Assembly: GCF_032854445.1 (NCBI RefSeq)
Contig: NC_088295.1
Span: forward strand, 11,829,385-11,893,384
DNA: 64,000 nt
Direction: 5' to 3'
From: Liolophura sinensis
Lineage: Eukaryota; Mollusca; Polyplacophora; Chitonida; Chitonidae
A model generated the notes under the pieces. It did no database searches. It was not told where the DNA came from and worked only from the letters and a program-made list of their open reading frames with translations. The position numbers and the translations under genes were made by a program. Shown here in pieces: positions 49,701 to 61,000 of this stretch; within the stretch, counting starts at the first letter, position 1; every line of letters starts with the position of its first letter.

Positions 49701-50331
49701 AGTAAGCATTTGGCAATATTTTTGACGTTGGGCATTGTGACTTCTGTTGTCAGTGTTTGATGTGTATCTATCAATTTGTGCCATTGTAGAACTGGTTTCA
49801 TAGAGTTCACCAATCCAGAAGATGCTCAAAAGGCTCTTGAAGATTATCAAGGAGAAATAATAGATGACCGGGTGATATCTTTGGACTATGCTCAAGAACG
49901 ACGATCAGGTAAATAAATGTTGTTGAACACAACAAATCTGGTTATTTACTGTTCAGAAGAATTGTCAGTTTTCTAATGTGTCAAAATGTGAATTCTGTAA
50001 ACTTGTTCATAATTTGTACTTCCCACTCATTTCAGGTGGACGTGGTCCTGGGATGAGGCGAGGTGGCCGTGGTGGATACTATGGCGGAGGTAGCGGCGGT
50101 GGTGGGCGGGACTATGGTGACCGCAGGGATTATGGTGGCAGGCGTGATTATGGCGGTGGCCGAGACTACAGGAGTGGTGGGGGCGGCAGCGGAGGTGGCC
50201 GCAGTGGGGGATATGGTGGTTACAGCAGCTATAGCCGCGGTGGAGGTGGACGACGTAGTGAGAGTGGAAACTGGCGAGATGAAGGCAGCCGTTCTGGAGG
50301 AGGCTGGTCAGATTATGACTATGGTAATTGA
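46706..50331 (+). CDS. G5: small nucleolin-related protein with two RRM4-like domains and an RGG tail
   Basis: Six exons: 46706-46712 (MAG..), 47397-47523, 47850-47971, 48507-48636, 49790-49908 and 50036-50331. Total 801 nt, 266 aa, phases consistent. There is no acidic N-terminus: the first RRM starts at residue 4. RRM-a (3-85) has VLFVRNLNYDTT and GLGFIEF, ending DRQITLDYAEER. RRM-b (86-168) has the identical VLFVRNLNYDTT and GTGFIEF, ending DRVISLDYAQER. Both resemble the last vertebrate nucleolin RRM (..VTLDWAKPK) and are close to each other, so they arose by duplication of a two-exon cassette. The tail (169-266) has many RGG, GGRDYGG and SGG units, then ends SDYDYGN. By family, canonical RNP1/RNP2 residues and an RGG tail suggest strong RNA binding and arginine methylation. 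It may be a separate RGG-RRM protein of the hnRNP/nucleolin group rather than a nucleolin proper. Confidence 0.9.
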
Positions 50332-53300
50332 AATACAAGGTGAATCTGCCTTTCTTGTAATGTACTAAATAATCTTGGGATGCTTTTTCTTTATGACACT
50401 TCTTCGTTTGAGCTCAACCCAGCCTATTTTCATTTTTGTTCCTGCATGTGAACATAACAGTTGATAGGTTGAAGTGTATTCGTTCTAGACATAAGAATGA
50501 GTTACATGTATTACCCTGCCACACAGGTCTGCTCTGATCTTTCTGATGAGTATGGTAATTTTGTAATATTTTTGTTGCTAGACAGCAAGAAACGTTTCCA
50601 GGATTGGGATTGACCGTTATAAGAGGTGAGGTTTTGGGGACTTGCATTTAGCAATTCTGGAACAGTTCGCCCACTGGGAAGAAAACAGAGTGCGCTGGTC
50701 ATCATTCATTTCATCATTGGTTTCCATATTTTTGTTACGCCAAACATCTTCAAAATCATCTAATAAGATGATTTAACCTAGTTCTGTTACCCACCTGTAT
50801 ATATTGTTCATGCGAACTAACCATGTTAAAGTAGAGTTGACCCTCCCTGTCTGGGATTTTAAGTTAACACAACTGTGGAAGACAAATTTTATCCTATAGT
50901 TCTTAATGCATTAGTTCTTAAATATATCTTAAGAGATCAAACTCGTCATTAACATGTTGAAATTGGCGCAAAGTATGTAACTGTTATGTGGTAATATGCT
51001 GTATTTCTTGATGCAGTTAAATTAAAAAGCCATTTATTTTGCGTTTTCAAATAACTTCAATTGTTGAAATTTATATTTTGTAATGAGCAGTTGTAAAACT
51101 AATAAATAAAACTTAAAAGCTGCCTCTGTGCAAGTCATTGTAGGTTCTGTCTGCTTTTCAGGGGAGGTTTAAATGATCTGTTACAGATGAACTGCTTCAG
51201 TTTTTAAAAGTTTTTTTCTGTTGAAAGTAAAAAAATTTTTTTTTTTTTTTAAAAAGGTTGGTTACGCTGGGTACAGTAAATTGCCTAATGCATTGTATTG
51301 TGCCGAGTCAAAGATGTGGCAAAAAACAGTTTGTAAGTTCGTACATGAAATGTTGTCTATTCATTTTAGCATGTGCCATTGTTGTGATTGATTTGTCCTT
51401 CAGCATCCTTGAATGATGTACATTTCCTGCCAGGAATGTATTGTAAACCAATAAAGCAGCTGATTGCTCAAATGTGTGTCCTCCATTTTTGTTCTGTTTA
51501 TAGGATATATATTATATTCTGTTTAGGATATATGAATGACCATATCTGTATGGTCTGCTAACTTAGTCTCATTCTTCCAGCTTGTGTATCTTCTGAGCTG
51601 AAACTTGAAAACAGAATACTATTTATTAAAATGGCCATTGTACACAAAGAAAAATTTACCATGGTAACAAAAGTTCTCTGTCAATCTTTGTTCTACCAAG
51701 GAATGAATTGATATTGCCGGAACTGCTCACCTTGATCCTTGGAGTGAGTTGGAAAAGCCGGATCAGAATTGTTTGACATTTGTTCATGCAAAATGCTCTG
51801 CTGGTGTGCTTAGGTGGCCATACTGGATTCTCGGCAAAAAAAAAAAAAAAATTTGCTAAAGAAGCAAATTTTGTTATTTTAACTTTATTACTGATTTACT
51901 TGGTATCCAGTACAGAAGAGGCTCATTATTATTTAAACTAAATGAAAATAATGGCAAAACAATGGATTAAAACAAGTTGATGTTGAATGCCTGGATGTGA
52001 TTAATGCAGTCCAGATAAAGGATGGGGAGATTTTGGTGTTAATGGAACACCAAACCATGCATTGTGGGGGCACATGAACTTTTCCAGCATGTATTGATGT
52101 AGATTGCTGGGGAAGAATGGATTCTACATAGAAATGAGAAAAAAAATCTCTATCCAAAAACTTACTGTTCTTGGCACTGTGCTTTCAGTAGATATGACAA
52201 TTTGTGTGTATAGAATGTATTATTACTGGGTTATCTGTTTTTCCTCAGCTGAATTTGTAGTCCATTTCAGAGAGGTTCTTGTGAAAAGATGTAGTAACTT
52301 GTGCAGTCTCATCTTGGGGAAATTTTGGCCTGCTTTCTTAGCTATGTTTGGTGTATCACTTTATGGTTTGATCATCACAGCCATGGAATCTGGTATTGTA
52401 AACTTAATGAAACACACGGGAGTTGCCCAATGCTTATGGTAAACTTCAGAATGCACTGCTTTGATAACTTGACAAGAACCTTCCTGTTGACTGAATGTGT
52501 CTGGGGGCAACTTTTTGTGCTTGAAATCCTGGCTTTTCACACATATCCTGTGACATCAGCAAAGTTCCAAAATATAGAGAATAAGAATTCTCCGGCCTTT
52601 TCGGTTAGTTGTTGGCGAGAGCCCAAGGTTGCCAAGATTTTGAACTCCACTGTTGCAGACCACCCTAACCATACTTTATTTCTTCAAGATTTGCCAGAAT
52701 GGTTACAGAATCAATGCTTATTGGCTGACAGTGGAGATGAGCTTTTCTGTGTTAAAACTTCAAGCCTTGGTCACAGTTAAATAAATCTGCCACACCTAAA
52801 TTCAGCCATCTCTCAAAAGTCAAAGAGAATAGATTCTATGTCCCTTGAAACATTAAGATTACTTTCAACGTTGTTCCCATCACATCACAATAGTGTTCCC
52901 TCCCCGCATGCCATCCCTATTTAGATACAAGCAGTTCAAGTAGAAGTACAAACCGTGGCAAAGGAAAGCTGGTAAACACTTTCCAAGAAAGGCCGCACAA
53001 AGCTACATTTGTCTCTGACCAGGCTTACTACCTGGGGATTTGAACCCGTGGTTGCTATCCTTGCTTCAACCACCAAATACTGCTCAGTGTGAAATTCATG
53101 CAAGGTAAAGCCACGCTTTACAGCCAGACATTTTCAAGTTTGTGTCCTATCATTTTGAAGACAATTCACACGGATAAGTGGGTTTTCACATTAAATGAGC
53201 TTTATGCAAATTGCTGGGAAAACCTCAACACAGTCCCCACCCACGAAAAAACATGATTTTTAAGGACCTTAAATAAGCTAATACCCTATGTTTTTCAGCA

Positions 53301-55055
53301 CATTCACAGACCACTCAGCTTAAGTAGGGTACTAACATCATACAAAGATTAATGGATGCCATTTTGGTAGCTTATGTAATGGTCCATTTATGCATTATGA
53401 TGTTTAACATTGAAAAATAAGCACTTTCAATGACACAACTCGAAAATCTTTCAGTAAAATTCAAGGACCACGGGGAACCACATTGCTATCTCTCCCAGTA
53501 CCTTCACAAATAAATAGGTATCAAAAGTCTAGTACAGTTAGAGTAAATTTACCTGTCGGTCAGTGGTATTTGTCCATGAAACCAGGTTCCTATTTATCAG
53601 ATATCCATTATTACGCAGAACACATTCATATGTAAATATAAAAGTATCAGGTAAAAAGTGGGTGTATCACAGAGGCCTGTATCAAAAATTAATTAAGGGT
53701 TCTTGCTATTTCATTTCTTATTAAATAATGTACCAGTTAGCTGTTGCTTGTGATATTAACATTATGTACAAGTATTACAAACATTTATAAAGACTTTATT
53801 TCTTGATGATATTGTTCATGACATCTACTAGCATGCCTAGAATGACAAACATGCATTTACTAATGAAGATGTTCTCAGTCATATGAAAAGGTATAAACAT
53901 GATTTTGTACAAACAGAAGAGAGACAGAGCAAGATGTTTAAACCTGCATATCTCAATATATACGAAATTTATTTACAGTCTCAAGACAGATTTTGGCACG
54001 TGAGGCAATGGGCTTTAATAATCACTCAACATTTCCCAACCATACAAACAGGTACCAAGTCATCTTCCCCTGTTACGCTCCAATGCTTGTGGACTACTAC
54101 TTCGGTTTACCAGCAAAATTACACAGAAACTGACGCACATCACCGTGTATTGCAGAAACAAACAGGAGTTTAAGGTTTAGGCAGACTTGTTTTAGTTGGG
54201 CAATATTCCCTGTTACAGCTCTCATCAGCTGTCATACCAGTAATACTACAACATTGTCTTGAAAAGTCCATCCAACTTTCATCCCTATCTGTATCCCCCA
54301 AATCCCACTATGTGAACCACATATTAAACGTGACCATTTATGTAGCAGTTTTCATGTAACACTATTGTAAAAGAAGTATTAAAAATGTATATTAAAGAAA
54401 TTATTGCCTATCCTAAAAATCAAAAGCTTAAATACAAAATAGCAACCTATAAAAATAACTGAAGATGCATGCTTCAAGGCACCCCAATAGTTTTGCTCAT
54501 ATTATTAAACTAGGGTAATGGTCTAGCGCTTAATTTTTTTTGTTCCAGAATATGATAATTTGTCCACGTATTTCACTACATTTGTAACAATCTACACCAC
54601 ATACTAATCTAGAATTAAATGTTTATACAAATATAAATGTTTATACAGTGATATAACAACAATAAATTCAGTTCATCCATGACTTGTATACTTGAAGAAC
54701 ATAAATTTTGAAATTTTAACCATTAAATTGTAGCCATTAATAAATTAAATCTGGAGGAAAAATTTGCTAACTTCAAATACAGTCTTTCTTAATTATATTT
54801 CACTAAACTAAACAAACCACTAAAAATTTCCATCCACATTGAAAACGAAAAAACTGATAATTTCCATATTTTTAAGTCAAAAACTTCAGCTCTGATGACA
54901 TATGTAAGATAAAGTACAGGCAATTGTTCATGGCGGTTGTACCTGGTAGGAAAAGATTCTAATAAATGACAATACACACAGTAAAGGATGTTCATGTAAG
55001 TGGGCAGGGCAAAAATGGTCCTTAAGCCTTTACCACAAGTAGGCAAAATCCAATC
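50332..55055. other. G5/ACSL convergent intergenic region
   Basis: The G5 3' UTR has AATAAA at 51101-51106 (overlapping a second) and at 51450-51455. The ACSL 3' UTR, read leftwards, has a minus-strand AATAAA at 53800-53795. A plus-strand open frame at 52301-52780 (159 codons) has no recognisable domain and no splice partner. A minus-strand tRNA-like fragment with the B-box-type 'gggttcaaatcc' lies near 53095-53030. The rest is AT-rich without recognisable content. Confidence 0.55.
53795..53800 (-). promoter_or_regulatory. Candidate polyadenylation signal of ACSL
   Basis: AATAAA on the minus strand, about 1.26 kb past the ACSL stop codon. It is the nearest canonical hexamer I could find in that direction. 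Confidence 0.4.
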
Positions 55056-58000
55056 TTATTTGCCTATTCTCTTATACATCTCCTCAATCTGTTTGGTGAA
55101 TTTCTTCAACAATGCTGGACGTTTGTTCTTAAATGTTGGTGTAAGACAACCATTTTTTGACGTGAACGGCTCTGAAGAGATAAAGATGTCCTTCACCTAC
55201 CAACAAAATTAGAAAAAATGATTTATACAAGGCTACATAGAACATTCCATCATAAAGGAGAATGGGAATATTAAGGAGAGAAAATACAGGTACACACAAT
55301 ATTTTCCATTTTACAGAGTTGTCTGTGTAAGTTTTCCCATTGAATTTACATTCAAGAAACACAAAGTGTATTATTACAATTTGAAGATGATAAAACCAAA
55401 CTTTTACATAAACCTGATATTTAAGAAATAAATAACAACAAATAATGGAAACAGTGGGATCTTACCAGTTCAAAGGAATGCAAGCCAGCCTCTTTTCCGT
55501 TCTTCATCATATCATCAAATATATGTTTCTTCACATCCTATCAGTATATAGTAAAAGCTTTGTAAACAGTGTATTTTTCTGTATGAACAGTCCAATGTTT
55601 GTAATTTTGGCTTGCTACAAGAATCAGCATGTGAAAGATTAGTGAGATTCTCAACATTACTTTGAACTAGTCCGTTTCGCAAATGTTTAGAAACTACGAC
55701 ATTCATTTCCTATGGAGTTAAAGCCGTGAAAAAACAAAGCTCTAGTTCACTTTAATAAGAAAAAGAACAGATCTTTTACAGAACTATGAACCCATACAGA
55801 ACGGTCAACAAGTCTGTGATAGTGTTGGTAGCATGACGTAAGAACAGTAACAAACTTCTCATCAAGCTGGTAAGGGCCTGTATAACTCAACCTACTACAG
55901 ACCTCAGTCCTGGAGGTTATGTGAGTGGTGGCACTCCTTATGGCCTGTAATATGAGAACATGCCATTCTGCTTGAACATGTACATTCATCTAGCAACACA
56001 AGTCCTCACTCAGCTGTCTGAAACCCAAGTATAATTAAATGACGCAACCTACTATATGTCACATGCTGTACCTTGTGTGAGCAGAGCTCTGTAGCATCAC
56101 CGGACAGCCCAAGCTCCTTCAGAAGCCCTGGGAACACATCCATGTCAGGTACAACAATACCCACTGTACATGTCTACAACAACGCAACATGAATACACAT
56201 GCACAGGTAACAACAACATGAGCCAATAGGGAATTACAGTGGGCCTACTGGCGCAGTATCAATAACTTAGGCTAGCACCTTGACATCAGTGACGTGCACA
56301 AAGATCAAAAATCAGGCAACTGATCATCACACTCACACCAATGATTAGTGGCTAGACACCACCTATGACAAGCCCGGTATCACTGATAAATAGCTTGAGA
56401 TCAATGGTTAGCAGTCTGACATTCTGTTTAGCAGCATGTTATCGATGATATAAGCATCCTAACATCAATGATTATCACACTGCCATCAGTAATTAGCAAC
56501 TAAACATGAATGAGTAGCAGCAAAATATAAATGACTGGTAGCTAAACATCAATTATAATCAGATGAACATCAATGATTGGCAGATGAACATCAACGATTG
56601 GCAACTAAACATCAATAATTATCAGGTGAACATCAACGATTGGCAACTAAACATCAATGAGTATCAGGTGAACATCAATGATTATCAGATGAACATCAAT
56701 GATTATCAGATGAACAACGATTGGCAACTAAACATCAATGAGTATTAGGTGAACATCAATGACTGGCAACTAAACATCAATGAGTATCAGGTGAACATCA
56801 ATGATTGGCAACTAAACATCAATGAGTATCAGATGAACATCAATGATTGGCAACTAAACATGAATGAGTATCAGGTGAACATCAATGATTGGCAACTAAA
56901 CATCGATGAGTATCAGGTGAACATCAATGATTGGCAACTAAACTTTAATGCACAGCAACTGAAATTTTACATCTATTTTCAACAGCACATACAAACCAAG
57001 AAAGTTCTTCAAGTTAAGCCTTGGTGAGTGCGGTACAGTAACAATGCCAAGCATCCAAACATGAACTTTAAGAATGAAACACAAACCTTGAGGCTGTCTC
57101 CATGTACAAAGACTTGAGAAATGTACCGGCTTCTCAGGTACACATTCTCACACTTTTCTGGAGCCACATACTCACCCTGAAAGGTAACAGAAAATAACTG
57201 TCAACAGCAGACAGATGGTTTTCCAAGGGGCCCCTACATTCTCTGGTAAGATTTATTTATTATTTGTTTGAATGGTGTTTTAATCCAAAGAAAGCGAAAG
57301 AATATTTCACTTATACGACGGTGGCCACGTTATAGTGGAAGGGAACTAGGTGAGCCGGGGAGAAACCCACGACCATCTGCATGTTGCTGTGAGACCTTCC
57401 TGTGTACAGCTGGAAAGGAGTCTCTGGTAAAACTTAAAATTGGTAGCAATGCTAACAAAGAGCTTGCCTGTATGAGACACATGAATGCAAAACTTCAGCT
57501 CAATGTATAAAGAACTGAAATTGTGAATTTGGTAACTTACAGTAATTAAAGAATCTGCGCTGGAATATATGCTACTGTGCGCCACATGTGAGCAAACCCT
57601 GAGCATACATGCAGTTCTTTTTGAGATACCACACCTAAAATTCTGTTTAACACTGACTCTAATACATAATACACTAAGTCAGTAATTCAGTAATTTACGG
57701 TACTTAAAATATGTAAAACACAAAATCAAAAATGGAATATTCTCTCCTCCCCCCAATGCTATTCTACATGTGTGCAAACCCTGAGCTCAATAAATGTAGT
57801 AGTTTCGAGAATCCACCCCTAACACTTTGTTTAACATTAATTCTTACACACAATACCTTCAGTCAGGAATTCAGAAATTTACGGTAATTAATATGCACAC
57901 ATGAATATCCCTCTGGTGCTGTTATACTCTACATGTGTGCAAACCCTGAACAGTACTTTTTGAAATACCACCTCTAAAACACTTTGTTTAACATTCATTC

Positions 58001-61000
58001 TTATACACCTGCTAGCACAGTTGGTAGAGCGTCCGCTTCGGGAGCGGTAGATACTTGCCTTCAGTAAGGCATCTCAGTGAAGCAGCACTAGATAAAAGAG
58101 CGGTGGAAATCCGTCCTTCAACAAGGACGTACATTACATGCATTCTAAGGATTCCTTTGTCGTCACATGACCAAAAAATCGTTAAGTACGACGTTAAACC
58201 CCCAAGCACTCACTCAGTCACTCATTCTTATACACAATACACTAAGTCAGGAATTCAGTAGATTACGGTACTTAATATGTACACACGGAACCAAAGATGG
58301 AATATCGCACCCCCCACCCCCCATTCCCCCGGCTACTGTGCTCTACATTTGAGCAGACCCTGAGGTCAGTTCATGCAGTTCTTTATGAGATACCACCCCT
58401 AACACTGTTTAACATTGATTCTTACACACAACACACTAAGTCAGGAATTCAGTAATTAACGGTACCTACTAAATATGTACAAAAGGAATCAACGATGGAA
58501 TCAACTCAACAGACATGTAGCAATCTGTACTGTAGCAGAGGAGTATATATACAAATCACATGTAATACAACAGTAATAGCAATATCTCCGTCACTGACTA
58601 GTCCTACTGGTGACAGATGGATCAGATTATTCCCACAAGTCACACACATACCTGAGCAAGCTTAAAAATGTTCTTCTTCCTGTCGATTATTTTCAATGTT
58701 CCATTCTGTTTGGAGAACAATGTTATAATCAACATTTCACAATAAATAGCTTTTTGAATACACCAAGGCTTTAGCATATTTTATAAATTCAGCCATCATT
58801 AAAGTCTGGCTGACATAAGTGATTTAATTTTATGACAAAAAAAAGCAGTATAAAACACATAGATATATGAAATTTATAAATTTATAAAGGTTTATTACCA
58901 CAAAGTACTCGACAGTGTAGACATATTCACAACAAAACACCTTATAGTCTACATGTTATGCATCTCATATATCTTAAAAGCTTTAACTGGATTAATATTA
59001 AGTAACAAAATAATTTACACTAGATCCATATCAAATGGTGATTTTGTGGAATAAACAGCATAGTTGGTAGTGTACTCACCGGTAACCACATGCCAATATC
59101 ACCTGTGTGGAGCCAGCCATCACTGTCCATAACCTTATCTGTCTCCTCATGGTTTTTATAGTAACCACTGAAAACATTAGGACCTCTGGCACAAATCTAT
59201 TCAAGAAAGAAAGATTAAATGCTTGAAACATTGCCTCACCATGATGTTAGCTGGGAGATATTACTGATATGTTACTATTTTTTCTCTTATCACACAACAA
59301 ATAACCAGAAATAACCAGAATAATGTTGTGTGAGAAAAGTGAACTGAACAACTCAATACAACATTATCAGTTGCATACAAACTTCAAACTACTATCTAAG
59401 TATGTGTTAATGTAAAACCACTTACACTAAACAAAGAACAAAAACAATGAACAAACACAAACAACACCGGTCTCATTTCAGCTTTGACTGGGATGGTTAT
59501 GATGCATGCCTTCAGAATTGACCAACTGGCTTACCTCCCCTTTACCCTCAGCTGCATGGTAATCCATGTCTGGTACATCCACAAGCTTCACAAAATTACA
59601 TGGGAGGGGACCTCCAACATTACCTGCAATACAATACACACAATGAAAACTCAAAAAAAAAACACTTGAGAATCTGTGGATTTCTAAAATCTGACTGCCT
59701 TTACTGACAGGAAATTTTGTCGTTCAGGTAGATCTGAGATCGGTTTCATTCTTCCTAGCTGTGCGTTTACTTCCATGCATTAACCCAGAACTCTTTTTGA
59801 GTGTGCTGTTCTCAATATTTCAACGCTGTACCCTACAAAAACATATTATCTCTAATCCTGCAGTAATTCTGACTTCATATCACATAATTATCTGTGAATA
59901 ATTAAGACCATAACGTCACAATTATAATGGATGTACCTGGTGTACAGCCAGCAAGCTAATCTTTGCTAACCGCTAACATTTTCAATTCAAGTCGGCCACA
60001 ATCAGCATCGTCCGGAAAACATAACAAATTGTTTGAGGGTCTTAACTTCAACTTGTGTGTTAATGATGAACAAACGGGAGCTACATTGCCCTACACTGAA
60101 AAAAAGGAGATGATCTTAATTCTGGGAACAGCAGCTAAGTCCACACCATTCAAAAATGGCAGTTCATAAAGTTCTGATTCTGTCCGTGTGGATGTGTTGG
60201 TTGCATGTTATGGTCTTTATTATTCCCATATGCTGAGGTAACATGCTTTATTATTCCCATATGCTGAGGTAACATGCTTTATTATTCCCATATGCTGAGG
60301 TGACATGCTTTATTATTCCCATATGCTGAGGTGACATGCTTTGTTATTCCCATATGCTGAGGTGACATGCTTTATTATTCCCATATGCTGAGGTGACATG
60401 CTTTATTATTCCCATATGCTGAGGTGACATGCTTTATTATTCCCATATGCTGTGGTGACATGCTTTAGTTTTCCCATATGCTGAGGTGATATGAATTCAG
60501 AATTACTTACGCCATGAAAAGTTGACTGACGGACACACCAATAATAACCATGCTCCTCAAATGTAGTACCTTTCAACTGTTTCAACTGATGGGTGTTGCA
60601 GATAACACACAAGAAAAGATCAGTTGGTGACTAATCAGTTTTTCTGAAAGCTAGGCTGACAGGAATGTATCAGATCTAGTCATATCCTAGATATGGTCAT
60701 TAAAGACCTGAGATTACCTGCAGAGTATTCTCCTGGAAGTTGGAAGGTGATGCCAGCTGTGGCTTCTGTCTGACCATACCCCTCTACAACCTGGAGGAGA
60801 CAGAAAACAGAGACTAGTCACTCAAGGCGAGAAAGTCCTCATTGTCATACTATATCTATATTACTTTGGAAAACCACATCAGTTAAAAATATTCCATTAC
60901 GATGCTCAATACAACACAGGGGGTCTTGTTTGGAGTGATTACTCTTTATATCCTGCACCACTAAATGAAATAGCAGCCCGTGTAGGTCCATTCTGCTATA

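Noticed and set aside
52301-52780. 159-codon plus-strand frame between G5 and ACSL
   Set aside because: No recognised domain, no splice support and no repeated composition. It may be a chance frame; transcript data would be needed to keep it.
53030-53095. tRNA gene on the minus strand
   Set aside because: There is a good B-box-like 'gggttcaaatcccc', but I could not form an acceptor stem or anticodon arm. It is more likely the head of an old tRNA-derived SINE.
56563-57027. Open frame of heptapeptide repeats as a real protein
   Set aside because: It coincides with a minisatellite of 21-bp units in an intron, is interrupted within the array, and has no splice partner or homologous domain.
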